64,000 nt of DNA from Leptolinea sp964420995 (GTDB lineage: Bacteria > Chloroflexota > Anaerolineae > Anaerolineales > Anaerolineaceae): positions 1-64,000 of the forward strand of contig CAYQUX010000010.1 in assembly GCA_964420995.1 (NCBI GenBank), given 5' to 3'. The translations under genes were made by a program, and so were the position numbers. A model generated the notes under the pieces. That model made no database searches and was not told where the DNA came from. It worked only from the letters and a program-made list of their open reading frames with translations. Shown piece after piece: positions 45,005 through 54,750 of this stretch. Each line of letters opens with the position of its first letter. The first letter of the stretch is position 1.

Positions 45005-45039
45005 TGTAACATTATTTCATGCTTGCAATTTTGTAACAT
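45005..45039. repeat. Direct repeat TGTAACAT at the sugar-operon promoter
   Basis: TGTAACAT occurs at 45005-45012 and 45032-45039, 27 bases apart, one upstream of the -35 and one inside the spacer. Likely operator, perhaps for the SorC-type regulator encoded downstream. Confidence 0.45.
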
Positions 45040-45051
45040 ATGCTTTATACT
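45023..45051 (+). promoter_or_regulatory. Promoter of the sugar operon
   Basis: TTGCAA (45023-45028) and TATACT (45046-45051) with a 17-base spacer, 34 bases before the aldolase start. Confidence 0.65.
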
Positions 45052-45084
45052 AACTTTTGAGAAAAATAGTTTATGGGAGATAAC

Positions 45085-45741
45085 ATGTTACTAAAAGTTG
45101 AGCGTGAAGCAATTATTGAATATGGTAGAAATCTTATCAAATCCAAACTAACGACGGGTTCTGGTGGAAATCTAAGTATTATCAACCGTGCCCAAAACCT
45201 CATTGCCATCAAACCTTCCGGTGTTGATTATTTCATAATGAAACCAGAGGATGTTGTTGTAGTCTCGCCTGATGGTGACATTGTTGAAGGTAGCATGGAA
45301 CCATCCAGTGAGATTCGCTTTCATCTAGCCCTACTTAAACACAGATCTGATATCAACGCTGTTGTGCATACCCACCAGGTTTATGCCACGACTATTGCCT
45401 GTCTAAATTGGGAATTACCAGCGGTTCATTATTTGATTGGGTATTCTGGAAATAAAGTACCGCTGGCAAAGTACGCCACCTTTGGTACCAAGGAATTATC
45501 AGACAACATTATTGCAGCTATTGGAAATTACAACGCCTGTCTGATGGCAAATCACGGTATTGTAGCCGTTGGGAAAACAATTGATTCCGCCTTTGCAACG
45601 GCTGAAGAGTTAGAGTTGGTATCACGTATTTATTACCAGACCAGGTGTATTGGCCAACCCACTATTTTATCAGATGAGGAGATGATAATTATCGGAGAAA
45701 AATTCAAAACATACGGACAAAAAAAATACCCTGTGGAATGA
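45085..45741 (+). CDS. Class II aldolase, L-fuculose/rhamnulose-phosphate aldolase type
   Basis: A zinc aldolase that would cleave a sugar 1-phosphate to dihydroxyacetone phosphate and an aldehyde. The 218-residue product has SGGNLSIIN, IKPSGVDYF, MEPSSEIRFHLAL (catalytic Glu), VVHTHQVYA (zinc His pair) and LMANHGIVAVG (third zinc His), as in FucA. ATG 45085 follows GGGAGATAAC and is preferred over ATG 45073. First gene of the sugar locus. Confidence 0.85.
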   Translation: MLLKVEREAIIEYGRNLIKSKLTTGSGGNLSIINRAQNLIAIKPSGVDYFIMKPEDVVVVSPDGDIVEGSMEPSSEIRFHLALLKHRSDINAVVHTHQVYATTIACLNWELPAVHYLIGYSGNKVPLAKYATFGTKELSDNIIAAIGNYNACLMANHGIVAVGKTIDSAFATAEELELVSRIYYQTRCIGQPTILSDEEMIIIGEKFKTYGQKKYPVE

Positions 45742-45815
45742 GTTTTACCGACAACCCAATAATGGGTGAACGGCTTTAATCAATTAGCGAATCTAACCAA
45801 ACAACAAGGAGAGAA

Positions 45816-46868
45816 ATGAAGAAGCAAACGTTCATGTTTCGTATCCTATCGATAATTGCAGCGGTCAGCTTGATGGCTGCATGTGCTCCTGCTGCTGCTC
45901 CTGCTCCTGCTGCCACAGCGGTGCCTAATGAACCCGCCGCCCCTGCAGAAGCTGCCGCTGAAAAAGACCCATTCGAAATCGCCGCGGTTGTAAAAATCAC
46001 CGGTATTCCTTGGTTCAATGTTGTTGAGACTGGTGTTGATCGCGCAGCCAAAGAATTGGGTGTGAATTCCTATCAGACAGGTCCTGCCCAGGCAGATCCT
46101 GCCCAACAAGTTAAGATTGTTGAAGACCTGGTTGCTAAAGGTGTAGACGCCATTGCAGTTGTACCGAACGATGCCAAAGCTCTTGAGCCTGTATTCCAAA
46201 AAGCCAAGGAAAAAGGAATCGTAGTAATTACCCATGAATCTCCCGATCAGGTTGGAACGGATTATGACTTTGAACTGATTGACAATGTCAAATTTGGACA
46301 ACATGCCTGGGATATGCTGGTGAAATATATGGGTGATTCCGGCGAATATGCGATTTTTGTCGGCGGTTTGACCGTTCCCCTCCACAATTTCTGGGCTGAT
46401 ACCGGTATAGAGTATGCAAAAACGAAATATCCCAACCTTAAACTGGTTACCGAACGTATCCCTTGTGGCGAAGATCAGGAACTGGCCCGCCAGAAAACAC
46501 TTGAACTGATCAAAGCGTATCCTGACCTGAAAGGTATTGTTGGCTTCGGAAGCCTTGGTCCTATAGGCGCTGCCCAGGCTTTGAAAGAAAAAGGCCTCAC
46601 AGAAAAAATTGCCGTAGTAGGCACTGTCATCCCCTCTCAGGCTGCACCTTACCTTAAAGACGGCTCCTTGAAGGAAGGTATCTTGTGGAATCCCGCGGAT
46701 GCTGGCTTCGGTATGGTCTGGCTGGCGAAATACCTGCTTGAAGGAAATAAGATCGCAACTGGAACCGAGATTCCCGGATTAGGCGCTGTCACTGTAGAAG
46801 GCACAGTCGTAAAACTTGATGCCATTCTTGATATCACGGCCGATAACGCCGAATCATTAGGGTTCTAA
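45816..46868 (+). CDS. Sugar ABC transporter substrate-binding lipoprotein (RhaS/LsrB type)
   Basis: 350 residues. IIAAVSLMAAC is a lipoprotein signal, followed by an Ala/Pro-rich linker and a type I periplasmic-binding fold (PFEIAAVVKITGIPWFNVVE, DDLVAKGVDAIAVVPNDA-like strand, IVGFGSLGPIGAAQAL, GILWNPADAGFGMVWLAKYLL). Order and motifs resemble rhamnose-binding RhaS and AI-2-binding LsrB; context with a rhamnulokinase-type gene favours a deoxy sugar. The ATG follows AAGGAGAGAA. A strong terminator follows, as is common after binding-protein genes. Confidence 0.85.
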   Translation: MKKQTFMFRILSIIAAVSLMAACAPAAAPAPAATAVPNEPAAPAEAAAEKDPFEIAAVVKITGIPWFNVVETGVDRAAKELGVNSYQTGPAQADPAQQVKIVEDLVAKGVDAIAVVPNDAKALEPVFQKAKEKGIVVITHESPDQVGTDYDFELIDNVKFGQHAWDMLVKYMGDSGEYAIFVGGLTVPLHNFWADTGIEYAKTKYPNLKLVTERIPCGEDQELARQKTLELIKAYPDLKGIVGFGSLGPIGAAQALKEKGLTEKIAVVGTVIPSQAAPYLKDGSLKEGILWNPADAGFGMVWLAKYLLEGNKIATGTEIPGLGAVTVEGTVVKLDAILDITADNAESLGF

Positions 46869-46883
46869 GCACCACTTATTGAG

Positions 46884-46924
46884 AATGGAGCTTCTTTTTC
46901 ACATAAAAAGAAGCTCCATTTTTA
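46884..46924 (+). terminator. Strong hairpin between binding protein and ATPase genes
   Basis: AATGGAGCTTCTTTTT (46884-46899) pairs perfectly with AAAAAGAAGCTCCATT (46905-46920), followed by TTTTA. Partial read-through would give more binding protein than transporter. Confidence 0.85.
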
Positions 46925-47013
46925 ATTACTTCAAAATAGAGTTATTTAAAATGGTTTTGTAAAACCCTGTAATAATTAAGCAATATCTTTATCTTCGCAT
47001 TAAAGGATTTTAA

Positions 47014-48519
47014 ATGACAGAACCCTTTTTAGCGCTGAAACAAGTCAGTAAACATTATGTAGGTGTTACAGCCCTGGATAATGTAGATTTTGAAATAAAT
47101 CATGGAGAAATTCATTGCCTCGCCGGAGAAAATGGCTCCGGGAAATCGACGATGATAAAAATAATCTCGGGTACGGTGGAAGCAGATCCAGGTTCACACA
47201 TTCTTATTGAAGGAAAACCGATTAGCGGTCACCAGGCTATTGATGCCATCAATCATGGTATTCAAGTCATATATCAGGATCTCTCCCTTTTTCCGAATCT
47301 CACAGTTGCTGAGAATATAGCTATAGGAAAATATGTTGCCGACCATAATAAGATAATTAATTGGCGCGAACTAAATATGATTGCTGAAAAAGCCATGGCT
47401 CGCATCAATATCAAATTGCCACTTGATGAGTTGGTGAGCGAAATATCGATTGCCGATCAACAATTGGTAGCGATTTGTAGGGCACTCACTCACGAAGTCA
47501 AGCTTATTGTCATGGATGAACCTACGGCTTCATTGACGAAACGTGAAGTCGATTCTTTATTGAGTGTCGTCGAGGATATGAAATCAAAAGGCATTGCGAC
47601 TATGTTTGTAAGTCACAAGCTTAGTGAAGTCTTACAAATTGCCGATCGAGTGAGCGTCCTTCGGGATGGCCGACTGGTGGGGGTGTATCCGAGCAATGAA
47701 TTGGATGATGAAAAACTTACTTACCTCATGACAGGAAAAAAATTGGAATATCAGCATTTTGTAGCTGATATTGAACACAACGATACGATCCTTGAATGTA
47801 AAAACTTATCTCGTAAAGGGGAATATGAGAATATTAATCTCAAGTTACATCCAGGCGAAATTTTAGGTATCACAGGATTGTTAGGATCAGGGAGATCGGA
47901 GTTGGCGCTGACATTGTTCGGAATTCACATGCCTGATTCTGGAAGCATCCTCTTTAATAATAAAAATGTAACAATAGAGAATATCCAGGATGCACTTGAT
48001 TTGGGTATTGCTTATGTACCGGAAGACCGACTAACCCAGGGTCTGGTTAATGTTCAATCTGTGGGCGATAATATTGTAATCACGACCATTGATTCGCTGG
48101 TAAATCGCTTTAAATTATTAAACAATCGTAAAGTCAAATCCACCATTGATAAATGGATAAAAGATTTGTCTATTAAAGTACCAAGCACGGAATCACCGGT
48201 TCAAACTTTATCTGGAGGGAACCAACAACGAGTAGTGCTGGCAAAATGGATCGCAACCCGTCCGAAGGTGCTTATCCTGGACGGACCAACAATAGGCATT
48301 GATGTCGCGGCAAAATTTGCAATACATGAGATTATTCGTAATTTGGCTGCAAAAGGCATTGCCATCATTATGATATCGGATGAGATCCTCGAAGTTTTTC
48401 ACAACTGCAACCGGATCCTAGTGATGCGCAAGGGACGTATCATCAAAGAGTTTGATACAAATCAAACCAAACAGGATGAAATTCAGAATTGCGTAAATGG
48501 AACTTACCAAGGAAATTAG
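47014..48519 (+). CDS. Sugar ABC transporter, tandem ATPase (RbsA/RhaT type)
   Basis: 501 residues with two ABC domains. The first has Walker A GENGSGKSTMI and Walker B LIVMDEPTASLT with signature ISIADQQLVAI; the second has a degenerate Walker A (GLLGSGRSEL) and a full signature LSGGNQQRVVLAKW, the usual arrangement in carbohydrate uptake (CUT2) ATPases. It follows the binding-protein gene after a terminator and overlaps no gene. Confidence 0.92.
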   Translation: MTEPFLALKQVSKHYVGVTALDNVDFEINHGEIHCLAGENGSGKSTMIKIISGTVEADPGSHILIEGKPISGHQAIDAINHGIQVIYQDLSLFPNLTVAENIAIGKYVADHNKIINWRELNMIAEKAMARINIKLPLDELVSEISIADQQLVAICRALTHEVKLIVMDEPTASLTKREVDSLLSVVEDMKSKGIATMFVSHKLSEVLQIADRVSVLRDGRLVGVYPSNELDDEKLTYLMTGKKLEYQHFVADIEHNDTILECKNLSRKGEYENINLKLHPGEILGITGLLGSGRSELALTLFGIHMPDSGSILFNNKNVTIENIQDALDLGIAYVPEDRLTQGLVNVQSVGDNIVITTIDSLVNRFKLLNNRKVKSTIDKWIKDLSIKVPSTESPVQTLSGGNQQRVVLAKWIATRPKVLILDGPTIGIDVAAKFAIHEIIRNLAAKGIAIIMISDEILEVFHNCNRILVMRKGRIIKEFDTNQTKQDEIQNCVNGTYQGN

Positions 48520-48521
48520 TG

Positions 48522-49523
48522 ATGAAGAAATATCTTGGACGACATGAAACTTACGTCTTTTTCGCAATAGTAATTTTTTCTATTGTTATCACTGCCATCA
48601 ACCCTAGTTTTTTCACCTTTGAAAACTTTTTTGACCTATTAAAAAGTTATTCATTGATGGGTACTTTTGCTATCGGTATGCTCTTTGTGTTGATCTCTGG
48701 TGGTATTGACATATCTTTCACCGCAATTGCCACAGTAACAGGTTATACGATCGCGGTATTGTTATTGAAGATGGGGGATCACCTCAACATTTTCCTTGTG
48801 TTTCTAATTGCGGGATTGATCGGCATAGCTTTAGGTTTTCTAAATGCCACAATCATCCACTTTTTCAAAATACCGTCTATTATCACTACCATTGCGACGC
48901 TTAATGTGTTTTATGGAATATTGACGGTAGTATCGAAAGGGAAATGGTTGTATGGTTTTCCTTCCTGGTTCAGTGATTTTGCAACAATCCGAGTTTTTAC
49001 CGTTTACACTTCTGAAGGTAATCCATATGGATTATCAATAATCACAGTAATTTGGATTTTCCTTGTATTAATTAGCTGGTTTATATTGAAATACACTGTA
49101 CTTGGCCGATCGATTTACGCCATGGGTGGAAACATTAATTCAGCTCAGCGAGCCGGATTCAATCTATTTGGTACAACTGCTTTTGTTTATTCATTTATGG
49201 GGCTTATGGCTGGAATAGGAAGTGTCATACAAGCACTTCTGGTGCAAACTGTTGCCCCAAACTCCTTGGTCGGAAAAGAAATGGATGTTATAGCAGCAGT
49301 TGTCCTTGGTGGAGCCAGTATGCTGGGAGGGTCCGGATCCATTATTGGAACCATCCTGGGTGTCACCTTGATCGCGATCATGGGAAATGGCCTGACTCTT
49401 ATGCATGTGCCCGCACTCTGGTACAAAGTTGTAATCGGACTTGTGATTCTAACCAGTGTGGGCGTCAGTACATATCGGCGTAAGGCATCGACCCGAAAAC
49501 GGATCATAATAGAAAACGAGTAA
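48522..49523 (+). CDS. Sugar ABC transporter permease 1 (RbsC/RhaP type)
   Basis: 333 residues, about ten helices. MLFVLISGGIDISFTAIATV and the C-terminal VIAAVVLGGASMLGGSGSIIGT are the CUT2 permease signatures. ATG 48522 follows AAGGAAATTAGTG; an in-frame ATG at 48489 lies inside the ATPase gene. Pairs with permease 2 as a heterodimer. Confidence 0.9.
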   Translation: MKKYLGRHETYVFFAIVIFSIVITAINPSFFTFENFFDLLKSYSLMGTFAIGMLFVLISGGIDISFTAIATVTGYTIAVLLLKMGDHLNIFLVFLIAGLIGIALGFLNATIIHFFKIPSIITTIATLNVFYGILTVVSKGKWLYGFPSWFSDFATIRVFTVYTSEGNPYGLSIITVIWIFLVLISWFILKYTVLGRSIYAMGGNINSAQRAGFNLFGTTAFVYSFMGLMAGIGSVIQALLVQTVAPNSLVGKEMDVIAAVVLGGASMLGGSGSIIGTILGVTLIAIMGNGLTLMHVPALWYKVVIGLVILTSVGVSTYRRKASTRKRIIIENE

Positions 49524-49540
49524 CTTCGGAGGAAAAAACC

Positions 49541-50524
49541 GTGTTACGTAAAGCATCTCATTTCACAATTCTACTTGCTGTCATGGTCATGGTTATTCTA
49601 TTAATGTGGGGATTGACTAAAGAAGATTTCATGAGCTTGAATAATTTCCAATCCATGGCTTATCAAATGCCAGAGCTAGGAATATTAACCTTGGCAATGA
49701 TGATTGCCATGTTGACGTCTGGTATTAATCTCTCGATTATCGCGACAGCGAATTTATCGGGCATTGTTATGGCATTGATACTAACAAAAGCATTCCCACC
49801 AGAAAGTGCCATCACAAACAGTCCATGGCTGGTTATTCTAGCAATTGCGGCAGGTTTATTAATCGCTGCCATCATAGGTTTGATAAATGGCTTCTTGATC
49901 GCAGTTTTAGATATCTCGCCTATCCTGGCAACCCTGGGGATGATGATTACTGTTACCGGTGTTTCCCTGGTGTTAACTGAAGGGTATGTGATCTCCGGCT
50001 TTTCCCCTGCAATGTTAGCTATAGGCAACAAAGCGGTATTGGGTGTTCCTGTGCCTATGTTGATCTTCTTAGCTGCAGCCGGGTTTATGGCACTTATATT
50101 AAATAAGACACCATTGGGAACTCGCATTTATCTTCTTGGATCGAATCCCATAGCCTGCTTCTATTCCGGCGTAAATAACAAATCTGTTATATTCCAAACT
50201 TACATTATATCGGGCATTTATTCCGGACTGGCTGCCATCGTCATGATTGCCAGGTTCAATTCAGCAAAAGCCGATTATGGTGAATCGTATTTATTGTTAA
50301 CCGTTTTAGCTGCAGTTTTAGGTGGAGTAAGCGCAGCGGGTGGCTTTGGAAAAGTATCCGGCTTAATAATTTCTCTGGTAATTTTGCAATTTATTTCCAG
50401 CGGGTTAAACCTCATGGGCATTAGTAACTTCTTAACCCTGGCATTGTGGGGAGTTGTTCTAATATTTGTGATGATTATTAAGTATCTAAGTGAAACCCAT
50501 GCTCAGAAGAGGCGAACAACATGA
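49541..50524 (+). CDS. Sugar ABC transporter permease 2 (RbsC/RhaQ type)
   Basis: 327 residues with a GTG start after CGGAGGAAAAAACC. MMIAMLTSGINLSIIATANL and TVLAAVLGGVSAAGGFGKVSG are the family signatures. Two different permeases with one tandem ATPase is the layout of rhamnose and AI-2 (Lsr) transporters. It overlaps the next gene (ATGA). Confidence 0.9.
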   Translation: MLRKASHFTILLAVMVMVILLMWGLTKEDFMSLNNFQSMAYQMPELGILTLAMMIAMLTSGINLSIIATANLSGIVMALILTKAFPPESAITNSPWLVILAIAAGLLIAAIIGLINGFLIAVLDISPILATLGMMITVTGVSLVLTEGYVISGFSPAMLAIGNKAVLGVPVPMLIFLAAAGFMALILNKTPLGTRIYLLGSNPIACFYSGVNNKSVIFQTYIISGIYSGLAAIVMIARFNSAKADYGESYLLLTVLAAVLGGVSAAGGFGKVSGLIISLVILQFISSGLNLMGISNFLTLALWGVVLIFVMIIKYLSETHAQKRRTT

Positions 50525-52026
50525 ATACTTTACTTGGCATTGATTTAGGAACCACCAGCCTTAAGATCAGTATTTTTTCTGAAAAAGGAGAATGGATTGC
50601 CTCTGAATCACAGGAATATCCTATCCTTATTCCAGAGCCTGGATATGCCGAGCAAGATCCTGAAGCCTGGTGGAAAGGATTGATAAGTTCGTGCCAGGTA
50701 CTGTTAGAAAAATATCCGAAGGAATTTCAAAGTATCAGCGGGATCGGTATTTGTGGGCAAATGCATACCCAGGTGTATTTGGATAATGAATTTAAAATCT
50801 TGAGGCCGGCAATTACATGGATGGATCAAAGATCTGCAAGAATTGTCGATCAGATCAAGTCTGATCCGGCTTATCGCGATTTGATCTTTCGTGAAACATC
50901 GAATGACGTATCCACAACCTATACCGCCTTGCATATTAAATGGGTTCAAGAGAACCAACCTGAAATATGGTCTCAAGTACGACATATATTGGTGGCAAAA
51001 GATTTTCTAAAATTCAAACTAACCGGCCTAATGGTAACTGATTATGCTGAAGCAAGCGGAACGTTGCTTTTTGATGTCCAAAAGGAAAAATGGTCTGAAA
51101 CGGCTTTTAATACTTTTGGTATTCCCCAAGGTTTTTTCCCTGAAGTACTGCCTTCTGATACTATGATTGGAAAGATTTCCCCAGAAGCAAGTAAGGCAAC
51201 CGGATTGAAAACAGGGATACCGGTTGTAAATGGAAGTTCTGATAATTCCGCATCCGCTCTGGGAGCTGGCATGACAAAACCGGGACAGGTGACGCTGATT
51301 ATTGGTACGGCAGGCGTGATTACAGTCTGCTCTGACCGCCCCCTGGTTGATCCTCAGAAACGAACTCTATGTTGGCATTACTGTCTGCGCGACCGATGGG
51401 CAACCCTCGGGATTATGCAAACGGCAGGCGAATCGCTTGAATGGTTTAAGAACACGTTTGACCACCAGAGTGGATTACAGGCTTCTTCTGGCGATATTTT
51501 TAATCAGTATAACGAATCAGCCATGAATGTACCTGAAGGAAGCGAAGGATTAATCTTTTTACCCTACTTGAATGGAGAAAGAACTCCATATTGGGACGCA
51601 GATGCAAGGGGAGTTTTCTTTGGCATGGGTCTAAAAACCGGTAAGGCTCATTTTATTCGATCGATCATGGAAGGTGTATCCTTTGCCTTGAGGAATAATA
51701 TTGATGCAGTGGAATCTCTGGGTATTCAGATCAATGAAGTTAGGGCGGTAGGGGGAGGTCTAAAGAGCCAGGTCTGGTTGGAGATTCTCGGAAAGATACT
51801 TCGAAAGCCTATCGCTACCGTTTCAATTCGTGATACTGCGAATTTGGGCAACATTTTAATTTGTGGCCACACTCTTGGGATTTTCCCTTCCTATCAAGAC
51901 GCAGCTGAAAAAATCATATCAACCGACGATAAAGTGTTTTATCCCAACGGATCTGATATTTACGAACGGCGATATCCGGTGTTCCTGGATCTTTACGAAC
52001 GGATTAAACCCCTCTTCAAACAATAA
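50521..52026 (+). CDS. FGGY-family carbohydrate kinase, xylulokinase type
   Basis: 501 residues: LLGIDLGTTSLKISIFSEKG (phosphate 1), DQRSARIVDQIK, and ESLEWFKNTF, PYLNGERTPYWD, VGGGLKSQVWLEI motifs match xylulokinase-like FGGY kinases. It would phosphorylate a ketose, polyol or similar substrate. It overlaps the permease gene, so the transported compound is probably its substrate. A second FGGY kinase follows at once. Confidence 0.88.
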   Translation: MNTLLGIDLGTTSLKISIFSEKGEWIASESQEYPILIPEPGYAEQDPEAWWKGLISSCQVLLEKYPKEFQSISGIGICGQMHTQVYLDNEFKILRPAITWMDQRSARIVDQIKSDPAYRDLIFRETSNDVSTTYTALHIKWVQENQPEIWSQVRHILVAKDFLKFKLTGLMVTDYAEASGTLLFDVQKEKWSETAFNTFGIPQGFFPEVLPSDTMIGKISPEASKATGLKTGIPVVNGSSDNSASALGAGMTKPGQVTLIIGTAGVITVCSDRPLVDPQKRTLCWHYCLRDRWATLGIMQTAGESLEWFKNTFDHQSGLQASSGDIFNQYNESAMNVPEGSEGLIFLPYLNGERTPYWDADARGVFFGMGLKTGKAHFIRSIMEGVSFALRNNIDAVESLGIQINEVRAVGGGLKSQVWLEILGKILRKPIATVSIRDTANLGNILICGHTLGIFPSYQDAAEKIISTDDKVFYPNGSDIYERRYPVFLDLYERIKPLFKQ

Positions 52027-52054
52027 CATGCAGGATTCTTAAGGGAGATCTTCC

Positions 52055-53560
52055 TTGCCCATTCATCAGAAACATGATTTATCAATACTTGCCCTGGATA
52101 TAGGTGCAGAAAGCGGCAGAGCTATTCTGGGTCATTTCGACGGCAAATTGATAAAACTACAAGAAACCCATCGTTTCTCGAATTATCCTGTACGTGTTGG
52201 CACCCACCTTTATACAGACATTTTGAATATTTGGGACCAGATACAATGCGGAATCAGAAAAGGATTTCATCTATCCAATTCAAAACTGGTCAGTGTGGGA
52301 GTGGATACCTGGGGAGTAGATTACTGTCTTCTGGATAGATACGACAACTTAATGCATAATCCTTATCATTATCGTGATCATCGCACCAAGACTTCATTTA
52401 CTGATCTATTCTCAATCGTTTCACGCGAAGATGTTTACTACCAGACCGGTAATCAATTAATTGAATTCAATACACTTTTCCAATTGTTTGCTACCCGACA
52501 ACATGAGCCTTATTTATTAGATAATGCAGAATCACTGCTTATGTTATCCGACCTTTTCAACTACTGGTTATGCGGTGAAAAAGCGAGTGAATATTGTATT
52601 TCGACCACTTCACAGTGTTTTGACCAATTAACTAACCGGTGGGCAATTGATTTATTGAATAAGGTCTCAATTCCAACGCATTTATTTCAAAACATATCAT
52701 TTCCGGGCACTGTTCTTGGTAATATTCACGATTGGATCCTCCCTACTTCGTTCCCAAAATCCATACCAGTCATATTACCATCCGGTCACGACACTGGATG
52801 TGCGGTGACCTCCATCCCTGTTGAATCTGAAAACTTCATGTTTATCAGTTCTGGAACCTGGTCTCTGGTAGGTACTGAACTTGAAAAACCTTTTATCACC
52901 AGGACCAGTTTAGCTTTAAACTTTACCAATGAAGGAAATCCATGTGGTCGAACCAGGTTTTTGAAAATTATTCCTGGCATGTGGTTGCTTCAGCAATGCA
53001 AAAAAGAATGGCAGGAGGCAGGTGAGGATTATTCCTACGAACAACTCATCGGTCTAGCTTCACAAACACCTGAAGGCGGTCCTATCATCGATAATTCTTC
53101 ATCAGAATTCCTCGACCCATGCGAAATGTCCTTACGTATTCGATCATTCTGTCAGAGGACTGGCCAATCCATCCCTCAAACAACAGGAGAAGTAGTTCGT
53201 TGTGTTTTGGAAAGTCTAGCTTATTCATACCGGTCACTATTGGAAGGATTTGAAACGATTCTTGGGAAAAATTTTGACGTGATCCACATCATCGGAGGAG
53301 GGTCGAGAAACTCTCTCCTAAATCAGCTAACGGCAAACATTACCCAACGAGAAGTTATAGCTGGACCGGTTGAGGCAACTGCAACAGGAAACCTGCTTAT
53401 TCAAGCAATGGGGTTGGGATATTTAGACACACTTGATGATATAAGAAATGTTGTTAGACATTCTTTTCCACTTCAACATTTTTCCCCAACCCGAACAGAA
53501 ATCTGGGAAGATGGTTATCAAAGATATAAACGGATTCTTGAACATGATTTGTCTGATTAA
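52055..53560 (+). CDS. rhaB: Rhamnulokinase-like FGGY kinase
   Basis: 501 residues with a TTG start after GGGAGATCTTCC. LALDIGAESGRAILGHFDGK, SVGVDTWGVDYCLLD, HYRDHRTK, GHDTGCAVTSIP and IIGGGSRNSLLNQLTAN are typical of RhaB. It phosphorylates L-rhamnulose or a close ketose. The neighbouring aldolase would then split the product. No rhamnose or fucose isomerase is in the locus. Confidence 0.85.
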   Translation: MPIHQKHDLSILALDIGAESGRAILGHFDGKLIKLQETHRFSNYPVRVGTHLYTDILNIWDQIQCGIRKGFHLSNSKLVSVGVDTWGVDYCLLDRYDNLMHNPYHYRDHRTKTSFTDLFSIVSREDVYYQTGNQLIEFNTLFQLFATRQHEPYLLDNAESLLMLSDLFNYWLCGEKASEYCISTTSQCFDQLTNRWAIDLLNKVSIPTHLFQNISFPGTVLGNIHDWILPTSFPKSIPVILPSGHDTGCAVTSIPVESENFMFISSGTWSLVGTELEKPFITRTSLALNFTNEGNPCGRTRFLKIIPGMWLLQQCKKEWQEAGEDYSYEQLIGLASQTPEGGPIIDNSSSEFLDPCEMSLRIRSFCQRTGQSIPQTTGEVVRCVLESLAYSYRSLLEGFETILGKNFDVIHIIGGGSRNSLLNQLTANITQREVIAGPVEATATGNLLIQAMGLGYLDTLDDIRNVVRHSFPLQHFSPTRTEIWEDGYQRYKRILEHDLSD

Positions 53561-53685
53561 CAAATTGCTAATTTCAAGTTTCTCTTTTCACGAATAAATA
53601 GTCATGAAATTGAATTTTCTTTTTAAGCGGTTTTCGTATTTATGAGTTAACATCAAAAGCAATCTGATTTTTCACAGGGATATTT

Positions 53686-54636
53686 ATGAATGATAAACAG
53701 CGACTATTGATAAAAATTGCCAAACTCTATTACGAGAGTGGTTTAACCCAGGATGAGATTTCAAAAAAAATGCGTCTTTCCAGGCCTCGAATTTCCAGGT
53801 TAATGCAAGAAGCATTGGACAAAGGGATCGTGAAGATTTCGATCATGCAGGAACCTGGTGGTTACACTGAAATAGAACGTCAACTGGAGATAAAGTTTAA
53901 TCTATTAGAAGTTATTGTCACTGATATTACAGAACCAGAAACTTCAGAAAGTACTGCCCGAGATCTGGGAATTGCCGCAGCGGACTATTTCAGCAGAATT
54001 GTAATGGATGGCGATATTATTGGTTTTACCTGGGGAGCCACATTGGCATCCATGGTTGAAAACCTGCAGCCCGAAAAGAAGCCCAACTGTGTGATTATTC
54101 AGATGGTTGGCGGTCTGGGTGAGCCGAAATCAGAAACCCATGCCACCGGTTTAGTAAGCCGTGCCGGAATAGCCCTTGGCGCAAATATTTGGTTGCTTCC
54201 TTCTCCGGGAGTGGTAGACTCTGCGGAATCCGCCAGATTACTCAAGTCTGACAGGACCATATCTCAATCTCTTGTTAGCGCTGGTTCTGCTCAAATCGTT
54301 TTTGCCGGGATCGGGAATCTAAATCGGGATTCTTTACTCATGCGTAATGAGTACATTATCACCTGGTCTGAAATGGAAGCGCTGATTGGTCAAGGTGCTG
54401 TAGGGGATATTGGATTGCGTTATTATGATATCAATGGATCTCTTGTCGAATCGAATTTAAATGATCGTGTGATCGGTATCAGCCTTGAAGAATTGCGCAA
54501 GATCAACAGGGTGGTTGGTATCGCGGGAGGATTACAAAAATACCACGCAATTCTTGGTGCCATTCGGGGCCGTTTGATTAATTCATTGGTAACGGATGTG
54601 AAAACAGCGCAAAAATTATTAGAACAGAAAGATTGA
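53686..54636 (+). CDS. SorC/DeoR-type transcription regulator
   Basis: 316 residues: N-terminal HTH (LLIKIAKLYYESGLTQDEIS then KKMRLSRPRISRLMQEALDK) and a C-terminal sugar-phosphate-binding NagB-like domain (GFTWGATLASMVENL, IVFAGIGNL, VVGIAGGLQKYHAILGAI), as in SorC and LsrR. It probably controls the sugar operon in response to a phosphorylated intermediate. The ATG follows ACAGGGATATTT. Confidence 0.88.
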   Translation: MNDKQRLLIKIAKLYYESGLTQDEISKKMRLSRPRISRLMQEALDKGIVKISIMQEPGGYTEIERQLEIKFNLLEVIVTDITEPETSESTARDLGIAAADYFSRIVMDGDIIGFTWGATLASMVENLQPEKKPNCVIIQMVGGLGEPKSETHATGLVSRAGIALGANIWLLPSPGVVDSAESARLLKSDRTISQSLVSAGSAQIVFAGIGNLNRDSLLMRNEYIITWSEMEALIGQGAVGDIGLRYYDINGSLVESNLNDRVIGISLEELRKINRVVGIAGGLQKYHAILGAIRGRLINSLVTDVKTAQKLLEQKD

Positions 54637-54750
54637 AGCATTCATTTATCATAGGTCTGTTCTTTTCTTATTAGATGACTGACGGGGCAAGTATAATTAT
54701 TCGCTTATAAGGTATATGTTAAAAATAAAACTATACCATTTAAGGACCTT

